From the NCBI RefSeq assembly GCF_030848805.1, contig NC_092361.1, positions 17,753,406 to 17,817,405 of the forward strand: DNA of 64,000 bases, given 5' to 3'. The notes below the pieces were generated by a model that saw only the letters and a list, made by a program, of their open reading frames with translations, had not been told where the DNA came from and did not search any database. Source of the stretch: Temnothorax longispinosus. Its lineage: Eukaryota > Arthropoda > Insecta > Hymenoptera > Formicidae. This document shows positions 53,636-63,485 of the stretch, piece after piece. A program made the position numbers and the translations under genes. How positions within the stretch are numbered: position 1 is the stretch's first letter; every line of letters starts with the position of its first letter.

Positions 53636-53650
53636 TTATCCGTGGCGCAT
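53636..53650 (-). promoter_or_regulatory. minimal upstream ORF in the presumed sNPFR leader
   Basis: On the minus strand an ATG at 53650 in the context CAAGATGC opens a four-codon frame (MRHG) that ends in TAA at 53636, 46 nt before the receptor start codon. It has A at -3, a favourable context, and is out of frame with the receptor. If the leader includes this position, ribosomes would have to reinitiate or scan past it. Transcription of this stretch is inferred, not seen. Confidence 0.45.
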
Positions 53651-53689
53651 CTTGAAGAGCGCGGGTCAGTTACTCGCGACCGACGACGC

Positions 53690-53766
53690 CTCCTTTTCCT
53701 CTTCCTCTCGCTCTGCCTCCTCTTCCTTCTCCTCCTTCTCTTCCTCTTCCTTCTTCTCTCCCCTCC
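53690..53766 (-). promoter_or_regulatory. polypurine (GA-rich) tract upstream of the sNPFR start
   Basis: The minus strand is almost purely A and G for about 75 nt, 100-180 nt upstream of the receptor ATG, with repeated GAGGAAG and GAGAAGG blocks. The tract could be 5' UTR or core promoter. Such tracts can form triplex DNA or bind GAGA-type factors. Two (GA)n tracts lie further upstream at about 55097-55122 and 55519-55534. Confidence 0.4.
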
Positions 53767-56700
53767 GTCGTTACCTCGTCAAATCGATCATGCGTCAGCG
53801 ATACGCGGATAGACTCGCTGGTTCATCATCCCCTACGATTGCGAGGTCGATCCGCTAATGCGACTCGGCGAGTCGAGAGTTAGTCCGGAAGAAAATCGGA
53901 GCGGTGTACATATATACACGTGCCGGCGTTGTCGATTCACGAGCCGTGAATTAATTTCTCACGAAGCTCCCTCGCCCCATTAGCGTCAACAGCGCGCTGC
54001 TGTTATCCGGCGCGGCGAACGCTCAGGCGAGGGAAGTTGCGATAGATAAGCGAGTTATAGCTCCAGATAAGCAGATTAGCTTGAGTTTCGCGCGCCGCGG
54101 TATCCTCGCAGGGCCAACTGTTTGAGGGGCATCGATTACGCTTGACGCGTATGCAAGCGTTGCAACTCTTACCCCGACTTTCGCCGTGATAATCCTTTAA
54201 GCGCGATTTAATTTAAGTTTGATTCTCCGATAGTTTAAAGGACAGATTAAATGAGGAGCGCCGCGCTTTTATCGATCGTTATCCCGCATCGAATATTCAG
54301 TTCCTTTCTTTATCCGCGAATCTTAAAGGTCCATTTTACATTTTATCTGCTCGATCCATCGACAAAATGGATATCTTTCTTTTTCATTCTCATAATGAAG
54401 CCATCTTCCAAGCAGAATTCACATTAAAACGAAAAGTGGCGAGTGACGTAAATAAATGACGATGAGTTTGGAGGCAGCACCAATTTCCTTGTTCATTAAT
54501 TCGCAAGGTGGCAGTGAGCAAATGTTTAATTAAGCAAGAGGGTTTTGTACGAATACACGAGCAGGGATACTGGTAAAAAGCTCGCCGGAAGCGCCGTTGC
54601 ACATTTCACTCTTATATTCTCGAACTATTAGTGTAATCTTTACGCTGTTCCTCGCGACGATTCACAACGTAGAAACACCCAATCGTCCAGAGTCATTTAT
54701 ATCAAGAGCTTTTTTGATTATTTAGATTATTTAGAATTACGTCATACGAATATTATATGCTTGTCAATATTACTAGAAACGTCAATTTCGTTCGGTTCGT
54801 TCGGCGTTTATGTACTCGGGGAAGGGGCGAATGGCGATGACAGTCAGGCAATTAACATGTTTCGCCGGTTCCGCGACGAAACTTTCGAACCCCCGGGAAA
54901 CGACCGACGGTTGTTCCTCTCGCTGAAACAAGACATGAGAGAGCAATTAGGAGTACCGATTATGACCGGGTCGGCGTGGACGAGACCCTCGGCAAACTTT
55001 GGCAGTGTCGTCGTCGCCGTCAAGCAAGCGTTTCGGAAAGTTCCGAGCGGTCGACAATACCGGCCACGTCGCGCTTCACGAGTCTTGAAAGTGAGGAGAA
55101 AGAGAGAGAGAGAGAGAGAGAAGCAGGAGGAACTATTTAAAAAGCTTGGCAAACACTCCTCAAGATCGTTTCGTCATTAAGAATCGGAAATAGGGACGCA
55201 TATACTCCGACGATAAAGCTCTGCGTTCTCTTTTTTCTTTCTCTTCCTCTTTCTTCTTTTTTCCTTTTTTCTCTTATTGAGTAAGAATTTCGTCAGAAAG
55301 ACGACACGACAATTCCACTGATGTTTTTTTTAACGCTCTAACGCGCACGGATTTATTTACGCGCAGATGGAGGATCGTAAATTACACAGTTTTCCACTCG
55401 TTGGATGTGCGATGCGTATTAATCGGAGATTAATGGAAGCGCGTTACGTGCTACACGGCTCGTTGATAGACCGATTTTAACGGCCATGGTAGATATTAAT
55501 GAATTCGTTGAACTAGCCGAGAGAGAGAGAGAGAGTATCGAGAAACAATTAGGAGAGGCACAGAGAATGGGGAACATTTGTTAAAATGTCCATTTTAAAC
55601 GCGAAACGTCGAGCAGCTAATATAGCGTGAGTTAAATTCATTACTAATTGCTTAATTTTATGGTATCATTATAGTACCTCGATAAATAAGAACGAAGGAT
55701 AATTTTTTAAAGATAGAAAATTAAATATATACTTAAGGTTCCTTTAATTGATATACTATAATTTTGCATTTCTATACATAAAAGTATCTTCAGTTTTGTT
55801 AACAATCAAATAATTTCTTGTTGATTTGTCAATTTTAGAATTTTTTGTTACTATAACTCTTTATAACTTAATAATTAGATGGTGACTTTATTACGTATGA
55901 TAATGTAAACTTTTACTTAAGTACTTAACTAATTCAAAACGATAATCAAATATTCTTAATTGTTATTGTTATTGTAAAAAAAAGGAATACTCCGAAAACG
56001 TTTGGACAAATCTGTTCAAAAGAGAGAGCCTCTTCTCTTCTCAATATTTTCAACTTTCATATATGTAACCTAGAGGTTTAGAGAAGATTGCAGCAATAAC
56101 AAAAAAGCCGAAGAAAGAAAACGGAAAGAAGAGTGTGCAGCGATACGCCGTGAAAAGTGATCACGTACGCTTGTACACGTGCGAGATCGATTTCGGCCAC
56201 CTGTTGAAGGTCTGCGGGGTCGAGAGAGCGGACGAAGTTGTGGACGATTTCTTCCGTCGCGCGACGAAGACGATGATGATGATCCGCCAAGTTTCGCCGT
56301 TGACGCGGAACGAAGTTCTTAGAATCTACGAACGCGTCGCTAGGCCGCGCGGATTTCTCGGGCGCGGGCGCGCGCGCGCGATTACGCGAGAGATTTAGGC
56401 CGACGTGACTACTGAGGGGCTCGCGCGTCCTCGGAGGACCCACGAGGCGAAGAAAAGAAGACGAAGTATATACGAAAAATATAAAAATCCTATCTCACAC
56501 ATGTACACTCACAAACGCGCACGGAGGACTTCCTTTACACGGTTGTTCCTTTTTTGATGCAATTCATCGCAGTCTCATCCGCGACGAAGAGTCACGCATG
56601 TCCGATTGTTTTCCTCCTCGCGAGAGAGATCGAGAGTTCGGTCTCCGATTTCTTTCACGGCGACACGCGGAATTGCACGCGCGCACGCTCGACCATCGTT

Positions 56701-57650
56701 CGTAATCGAGACTGTCCGAGGAAACTGCACCTCCTCTCACGAAACCCGCGACTTCGACTTCGTTATCGTTCCATTTATCTACCTTTTATCTTCTCTGCTC
56801 GAGAAAACGCGTGCGAAAGGTCGCGGCACGTCGTGCACGTGTCTAAGGAGCACATGTATCTCTCTACCGCGCTGGTTCTCCCTCGCGGAGTACTTCGGAC
56901 GTAATACGCGCGTTCAGTCGTTCAGCCGCGCGACGACTCTCGCGACTTCATCGAGGATGCTGGGTCCGCGATCGCGAGACGACGATCTTTCGCGGCGCGC
57001 GCTCGATGCTGCTCTCATCATCTCGGATACCAGCGCGGACGGACGATCCACCAGTCGGGGCGTCGCGACGCCGGGCTACGTGTGCGAAGCGCGTTGCCTC
57101 CCTGTCCTGCCGGCGACTGAGACGCGAGAAAATCGGCTTCGAGGGAGACCGAGGGCGGCTTCGCGCGCACGCGTATGATCGCGTATGATCGCGATGCGCC
57201 TACCTGGGTGCACGCGGAGATATATATTTACGACGGACGGGGGGCGGGGGTGGAGTCCGATCGGTGTCGATGCTTAACTTTAAACGTCGTCGTCGAGCGG
57301 TATGAAACGTGCGTCGCAAATTCGAGAGCGACGCGTCGGCGTTCATTTCCTTCCTCCGCGTAATATTTTAGGCGAGCGAGCGAGAAAACGGCGCATGTGC
57401 CGCGTTTTAGTAGCGTTTTCTTTTGAATAATATCTTCTTTTTCTTTATTATTAAAAAGAACTTTCGAATGACTGGTAAATTTCACTCAAGTAAAAGTACT
57501 TATTTATAAATGACTTTTGCTCAAATTGCTTTATTTTATTAAAGCCAGATTTGCCATTCCGTTTCGAACAAAGAGAATCCTTCCGTTTATGACAGTTTGT
57601 TAGGAAAAGCGCAAGCAAGCGAAACTTAAAGCTGTATTCTGAATAGCCCA
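53767..57650. promoter_or_regulatory. presumed sNPFR upstream region with CpG-rich block
   Basis: GC-rich segments at 53.8-54.15, 54.6-55.2 and especially 56.1-57.4 kb are dense in CpG and GA repeats and include a CGCGCGCGCG run near 56365. On the minus strand a GC box (complement of GGGGGGCGGGGG near 57239-57250), an AT-rich box near 57220-57230 and a CAG/GTAGGC donor-like site at 57204/57203 could belong to a promoter and first non-coding exon. This is inference from composition and position. Confidence 0.3.
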
Positions 57651-57919
57651 GGGAGATATAAAACAACAGAAATAATTGAATGCACAATTTTTCGAAAAGG
57701 ACACATCTCTGAATTAAATCAGTTTTTTCATTCCTAAAAATAAAAAACTTTACAATTTGCATTTTAGGGTCAAATTACGATTACAGGAGGGTGCCTTTTT
57801 CGTACAAAAAAATGTGTAATTAGAGCACATATTAGCGAAAAAACCTGTAAGCCAAAAAATGCGAGATGTGTCCTTTTCGAAATTGTACATTCAATTATAA
57901 GGCTGTTATAAGGATCTCC
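57651..57919. repeat. imperfect foldback element, about 270 bp
   Basis: The arms 57651-57709 and 57863-57919 are inverted copies sharing TTGAATG(C/T)ACAATTT and CGAAAAGGACACATCTC, with small gaps. The centre is AT-rich. No target-site duplication is visible. It is probably a degraded MITE in the sNPFR-Atg101 intergenic region. Confidence 0.55.
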
Positions 57920-58078
57920 ATAGAACTATCCGCTTTTGTATTTATTGCTATCATTACTGTCATCGTACATAAATAAATCTTTCTTCTAAATTAAATAAGG
58001 TTGATCCATTCGCTACAAGCTGAGCTATAAAGTCAATCATCGGCCAAGTGACGAGCAAGAAGTGATTTTAGGTGTTAA

Positions 58079-58407
58079 GGTGATCCTAAAGCCGTGATCC
58101 TAGCCGGTTTTTTTCAGTTTTTTTCTTAGCACTAATCTTTTAATTGGCTTTATAGAAATGCAAAATTCTTGTCTAGAATTAAAGTACGCATCAAAATCTA
58201 GATCATGGTGGTCGAATTTATATGTGGTGGTCGTCACGTATAACAAAAAATATTAATTTTTTTTCGTTTTCGATATAAATTCGACCACCATGACCTAGAT
58301 TTTGATGCGTACTTTAATTCTAGACAAGAATTTTGCATTTCTATAAAGCCAATTAAAAGATTAGTGCTAAGAAAAAAACCGGCTAGAATCACGGCTTTAG
58401 GATCACC
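58079..58407. mobile_element. 329-bp TTAA-flanked foldback MITE (piggyBac-like target)
   Basis: The element starts GGTGATCCTAAAGCCGTGAT and ends with the complement, with TTAA directly outside both ends (58075-58078 and 58408-58411). The arms match over about 145 bp, including TCTAGAATTAAAGTACGCAT and TTCGACCACCAT, with one small length difference in a T tract. There is no coding capacity. TTAA duplication is typical of piggyBac-type transposition, although the terminal bases are not the usual piggyBac CC. Confidence 0.8.
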
Positions 58408-58411
58408 TTAA

Positions 58412-58564
58412 TTATCAATTTATTCAATCAGAAAAAACAAAATTAAGAAATGTATAAAAATTGATCGTAAATAAGTAGAAAAAATTAAGAAATGTACAAA
58501 AAGTGATGTACGGTTTTTGTACATTTCTTAATTTGTTCTTTCTTATTGAATAAATAATTGATAA
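58412..58564. repeat. second foldback abutting the TTAA element
   Basis: The outer arms TTATCAATTTATTCAAT and ATTGAATAAATAATTGATAA are inverted copies. Inside, TTAAGAAATGTA occurs twice in forward and once in reverse orientation, so either forward copy can pair with the reverse one. The inner stem (58483-58503 with 58515-58535) is 21 bp with an 11-nt loop. Confidence 0.6.
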
Positions 58565-60201
58565 TAAACTAAATTCACGTCTTTTTCTCGTCCTTTGGTA
58601 AATAATTTACTTTAATAAATCTTCTTTTTACTTCACACTCGGAATGACGATTGGAAAAACGAGACGGAAACAAAAGACTCGGGATAATGCAACTCTACTA
58701 ACACTAATTCAAGCGTTCTTACAAGATAACGTAAAAGCTTTAAAGCTGCATCTTTCTTTCCGCATCTTATTTTCGCTTTCCTCTGTCACCGTCTTCGAGC
58801 TCGCTAGTTTTCAGTAAGCCGCGGCCAGGTAAAGCCAGAAATAAAATATTCTCATTCGTAGAATCGTTATGTTTTGCGATTTATCGCGATCCACATCGTG
58901 CCACGTGTCGTCGAGAGCTATGTCAAGGCGGCGGCCAAAAATACTTGAGATTCTCGCGAGTCCGGGAGTGTTCTCCAGAATCTAATAAAGTCGAAATGAA
59001 TATATCCTTCACGCGGAGGTCCACAGGCGTGATTCAGTTTCGAGGGGGGGGCGGGGGGACGCGAGGGAGGATAAAGAGCGACGAATTCGCGGCGGGGTGG
59101 GAGGCAGGGGAGAAGTTTCCCCGTTTGCATCTTATTGCGGACAAATTCTTCGACTCGGTTATAATATGCTCGTCCGCGAATGGACTTCCGCCGCGAGATA
59201 TGCCAACTATTCCCAGCAGTTCGTTCGAGGGAACAGGGAAATATGGGATTTCGCGCGTTACGAAGAACGCCGACCGGAATGTCGGGAATAAAAAGTCGAC
59301 GAGAGTCGTACCGGTCGTACGCTTCGTATTTCGTATGCAATCTTACCGCGCGATCCGATTGATGTCCTATGATATCCGGGAATCCGCGTTTACGTTAATT
59401 AACGCGTTGCGAATTTGCAATGCCGAGCGAGCGTCCATCGAAAACTCGTGGGTCACCCGTTAGAGCGCAGCACCCGACGGAGCGATAAAGTTGCGCGCTT
59501 TATCATAAATCTGAACAACTACTTGGACTTTTGCGTCAACAATTAATCCGAGATAAGCTATATTTTTTAACAGAATAGGTCGTATGTATACATATATTTT
59601 TTTCGCTCTTTTATTCCTCCTAAAGAAGATAACGCGATATTTTTAGAATTGGTAAATAAATACTCGAAGTAACGTCAATAAACAAAGATATTATTTGTAC
59701 GAGCATAATTAAGATATTTCAGAGACTTGAATATAATAATTACGAAATATTGCAATATGTAATAAATATATTCTTGTTACAATTCTTCTCGAAACTCTTT
59801 AATTACGATGTAATATAGTAAATATAACGCAACAATCTATTCTTTTAATTGATACGCGACAGAAAAAGAATTATTTACTGCTTTCAAAAACATCAAGCAT
59901 AGATTTTTCGATATTTTCGGAATATGTATGAAATTGTGCTAAAAATTTCGTTGCGTGATAGAAATGAGATTAAATGCTTTGTGGATAAACAGGAGGGACA
60001 GGAGGCATGGGTGTTTTCATGGAAAAAAGTGCTATTATAAAATACAGTAATTTATTAATAATTAATCATTTATCGTCAGCGTACTCATCATGATAAATTA
60101 AAACTTGCAGATATTTCATCTTCCTCGCTATACACTACACATTTTGTCACATTTGTCTCGCAGCTTATAATATACAGGTCTCGGTTTTATCTATTTTGCT
60201 A

Positions 60202-60228
60202 TTTATATATATATATATATATATATTA
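60202..60228. repeat. (TA)n microsatellite
   Basis: An alternating TA run followed by more TTTATATAT sequence. Confidence 0.85.
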
Positions 60229-61523
60229 TTTATATATATTTATAATTTTTTATTTATTTATAACAGCATGTAGCAATTTGACAAACTCGCAGAACTCTAG
60301 TTACACATGCACACGTGGCCAATCGCTCGCTCTTTCGTTCCTTCTTTCTCTCCCTCTCTTTGTGTTCTTTCTATATAATATGTCATATTTATATATTTAT
60401 ATATGCGCACGTATGTGCGCCTCTCTTTGTCATAATGTCGTGTCGCGGATCCCACACTGCGACTCCTTTTTACCGTTTACAATATATCGTTCACGTCATA
60501 TAATTGTAAAAGTCAGATAGTGCGAGGGAAAGAGACTGCGGTCGATTTTCTACACGGAATCGCAGAGAGAGAGCGGGGCGCTGTCGACGACCACCGTAAT
60601 TTCCTTTCTTTTTTCCTTTTAGTCGATACAGGAGAAAAAAAAAGACTCACTCCAGTAGGATACACCCAATCGACGTACGCTCGAGTACACGGAACATTCA
60701 GCTAAGTCGCAATTGCATATTTTTTAAAATTACCTGGAGAACATCGGCGGAGAAAGAAAAGCAGTAGGGACGATATATGATTAATCGTTTAAATTAACAT
60801 TACGCTTCTCGTCTACGGTTAATTCGTAAAGGTATGTGCGCTACTAATGCGTCGTGATATTCTTTTATTGATTGGTCATAGGTAAGGCCAAGGAGCGGAT
60901 CTCGGAACGCGCGGTGACCCTCTCGGCACGACGTGATTTGATTTACGGCAATATTCCTCAGACACTATTTACACATTGTATAATATAATAAGTATGATCG
61001 CGCGCACGGGTCGCCGCCGACCGAGTCGTTCCGAACATCCGCCTTCCGTTTTACGCCTACCGTCAGCTTGAAAATCCTAAAACGACACGACGTTAACGGC
61101 ACACACATTCGTCGCTTTATGAGGAATAGAACAAAACCGTCTCGAATCCGAGAAGGATCACAGATTTGTCTTCTGCACGCGCGCGCGCGAGAGAGAGAGA
61201 CTATTCCACTTTTACGAGATGTGAATGAGATGCTTCGAGCTCAATAAATAATAGTGACACTATCATCTGGTATGTTAGTCTCCTAGCACAATTTTCCCTA
61301 TCAAAAATTCGATACAAAGGCACGAAACGTCTGGGAGAAATGTATTCGTGACGGCGATTTTTTTCGTGCGGTTTCTTTCGTATCACCCGGTGCGCTTCGA
61401 TATTGCGGGCGTCGCGTTGGCTTAATGATTAATTAACTTATTTTACAATTTGATTGTTATAACTTAAGATCGAACGAAAGAGAAGAACAATATGGAAATA
61501 ATTGTATTTGCTAATCTGCATAC

Positions 61524-61544
61524 ACGTAACGCCTAGCGTTACGT
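61524..61544. repeat. short perfect dyad ACGTAACGC / GCGTTACGT
   Basis: Nine-base arms are separated by CTA, about 1.3 kb downstream of Atg101. It could be a factor-binding palindrome; no family is assigned. Confidence 0.4.
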
Positions 61545-62604
61545 ATCATCACTCGTGAAAATAAATAACAATCGCTTCCATACATACACACTATAATTAT
61601 AATAAACACTCTGCTCTTCCGCACATTTAACGCTAAATATGACCCGCTCGCTTCGCAATGTCCGTACTACTAAATCCAGTATTGGACACGATCGGATGTT
61701 CAGCGTTAAATTTACGATGAAAATAATAGCGGCTTTGTATGCAAACGCGCGTGTATACACACCGTGTGTAATGCAACGCGTTTTATATATATATAATATA
61801 TATCCGATATATCCGTATATGTATATATATGTACATATGCGGAATAATCCAAGCGTTCTGTGATCGACAAAGAGTTTAAGATAACTATATATACTTTCAA
61901 TGTTAGTGACTGAAAAACAGAGTGTATAGTAGCGCCGAATACAGCCGTCGTGTAGTCGGAGGAGTTTATCAAGGAGTAAGTAAGTTACGAGTACTTTTAA
62001 GATTCAGTGTTCTCAAAGACTCTACTACGACATTAAAGAATCTGGAGACATCCTGCTTCTCAGCTAGAGACCCGAAATCTCTGTAATCTTATTCTAAATC
62101 ATGTTATCTTCTCCGTCTATGACGCGCGAAGATTTCTTTATCTACTAAAGGAAATTACGCTCGAGTCTACTCTACGATATACACAGCATTTGAAAAGGAT
62201 GAGAAGCGAGAGAGGAACATAATGTCGCGTTCTGCCACAGCGGTCACCTGTGGAGATTTAAGTTGTGAGAGTTAAGAGGTAAAATATCGTATAAAACGTG
62301 ACTAACGTGATCCTGCTAAAATTATGCGACGGACGTTCATAGTAAAGTACAAAAGAAGCAAGTGTCACAGTGTCGTGTTCATTTGTACTATGTAGAGACG
62401 TTAGAGACACAGAGCAGCGGAAGTCCCTGCGATGTATACGAGGAATTATTTTCGTTATTAGAGACACTACTGTTACGGAGTTTATAAAATCCGGCAGAGA
62501 GTCCACCACGTAGGCAAAGTACCCCGAGTACTTTTGGTAGTTTCCGCCGGGAACGAAGCGGTCGAAGACTCGGGACCACTTCTGCTTCCTTTATATAACG
62601 CAAA

Positions 62605-62610
62605 TTTAAT
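62605..62610 (-). terminator. candidate polyadenylation signal of Atg101 (ATTAAA)
   Basis: ATTAAA on the minus strand about 210 nt after the Atg101 stop is the nearest recognised variant signal. The next canonical AATAAA I found lies near 60.86 kb, which would give a 3' UTR of about 2 kb. Confidence 0.3.
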
Positions 62611-62817
62611 TTTCTCTTCGGAACTCATAATAACGCCTACGGCAAGTTAGAGTCACTGTGGATATGAAAATCTGAAAAATCGCTCGGTGCAATGCAGAAA
62701 CTTGTGCCACGTGGATGAAAAAAAATTAAAGGGGAAAGTAAGAATTGCGTTTCGATGACTCTAAGCAAGCTGTACGAATGCACTAACGTGAAAAGTTTAC
62801 ACTATACATTATAACGA

Positions 62818-63474
62818 CTAAATAGATAGCGTCTCTCTGATCAGTTTCTTCATGGTGTTGCCCATCGTGGTGGTCGACGGACTGGAGGTCGTGAAGGACA
62901 ATTTGAAGAGATACGGCTGTATGTCCGGATACGAGGTGTCGAAGATCAGATCCAGCTCGGCCTGGCTCGGCACTTTCGGAATGTAGTCGTGCCGATTCAT
63001 GACCTCGGTGATATAGAGGATCTTGTCGGTCAGCAGATCACCCACTTTCTCCCGGCATATCTGCCGTTCGTGCTCGGTGGCCAATTTGATAAGTTCAAGA
63101 CGCACGGTCCACACTTCCCACGGTATGCACTCCGGCTGAAACGGCCAGCGACTCTTTTTCCTCTGGAAGAATTCTAGGGATATCTGGCCGGAGCCCGGGC
63201 TGTCGGTGGAGCGTAGCGCCTCGGAGAAGCCCGATATCTCGCGCTTGAGCGTCTGGTCGAGGTGCACCGACGAGCAGCAGACGTACGTGAAGTCAATGAA
63301 GTCGCAGTCCACGTCCTGGTATCCCACAGTGCCCACCGAGTAGCTGCCCTCCTGTTTGTACTTGAATTTGCCGAGGCTCCGATGGAATAGCACGCTGTGG
63401 AATATACTCGCAACCGCCTCGTCCACCTGACGGCCCTCCATGCTCAATTCAAACAGCTGCGTCCTGGCGTTCAT
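62818..63474 (-). CDS. Atg101: autophagy-related protein 101 (Atg101)
   Basis: Atg101 is the HORMA-domain subunit that pairs with Atg13 in the Atg1/ULK kinase complex. It acts in the cytosol at the start of autophagosome formation. The protein has 218 residues, the same length as vertebrate ATG101. It opens with an EGRQVDEA segment (13-20), then HRSLGKFKYK and the highly conserved YQDVDCDFIDFTYV (52-65). SRWPF places the WF finger at W110, P111 and F112. This is followed by CIPWEVWTV (116-124), ERQICREKVG (136-145) and VMNRHDYIPK (158-167). The start at 63474 (CACCATGA) matches the orthologues; an in-frame ATG 13 codons further up adds residues that do not belong to the family and lies beyond a probable splice acceptor. 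The coding sequence is uninterrupted and ends in TAG. Confidence 0.96.
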   Translation of the reverse strand: MNARTQLFELSMEGRQVDEAVASIFHSVLFHRSLGKFKYKQEGSYSVGTVGYQDVDCDFIDFTYVCCSSVHLDQTLKREISGFSEALRSTDSPGSGQISLEFFQRKKSRWPFQPECIPWEVWTVRLELIKLATEHERQICREKVGDLLTDKILYITEVMNRHDYIPKVPSQAELDLIFDTSYPDIQPYLFKLSFTTSSPSTTTMGNTMKKLIRETLSI

Positions 63475-63481
63475 GGTGATG

Positions 63482-63485
63482 CCTG
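63482..63485 (-). other. probable splice acceptor of an Atg101 5'-UTR intron
   Basis: On the minus strand the sequence tttcacag ends at 63483, eight bases before the Atg101 ATG, so the coding exon would begin at 63482 with GCATCACC. The preceding pyrimidine tract is weak, so a continuous leader is the alternative. Confidence 0.45.

Larger units (their letters stand above)
58565..62604. other. intergenic region between the foldback cluster and Atg101
   Basis: A GC-rich block at 58.78-59.50 kb includes a G-rich run at 59044-59071. Open frames of 172 codons (plus) and 140 codons (minus) overlap there but show no domain. AT-rich DNA with a TA microsatellite follows, and the right part may be Atg101 3' UTR. 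A CG/GA alternating run lies near 61179-61199. Confidence 0.45.

Noticed and set aside
52612..53655. Long plus-strand open frames (175 and 152 codons) opposite the sNPFR exon
   Set aside because: They are antisense shadows of a GC-rich coding exon. The products are rich in D, E, H and R without a domain, while the minus-strand frame is clearly the receptor.
53567..53858. Plus-strand frames with long Leu/Phe/Ser runs that look like a membrane segment
   Set aside because: They are translation of the polypyrimidine strand of a GA-rich tract.
56078..57188. Frames of 116-190 codons in the CpG-rich block
   Set aside because: Arg/Ser/Ala-rich products set by composition, open on both strands, with no recognisable family.
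58918..59463. Overlapping frames of 172 (plus) and 140 (minus) codons
   Set aside because: Both strands are open because of high GC, the G-rich run gives poly-Gly, and no domain is seen.
60862..60867. AATAAA on the minus strand as the Atg101 poly(A) signal
   Set aside because: It is almost 2 kb beyond the stop. A nearer ATTAAA at 62610 is preferred, though a long 3' UTR is not excluded.
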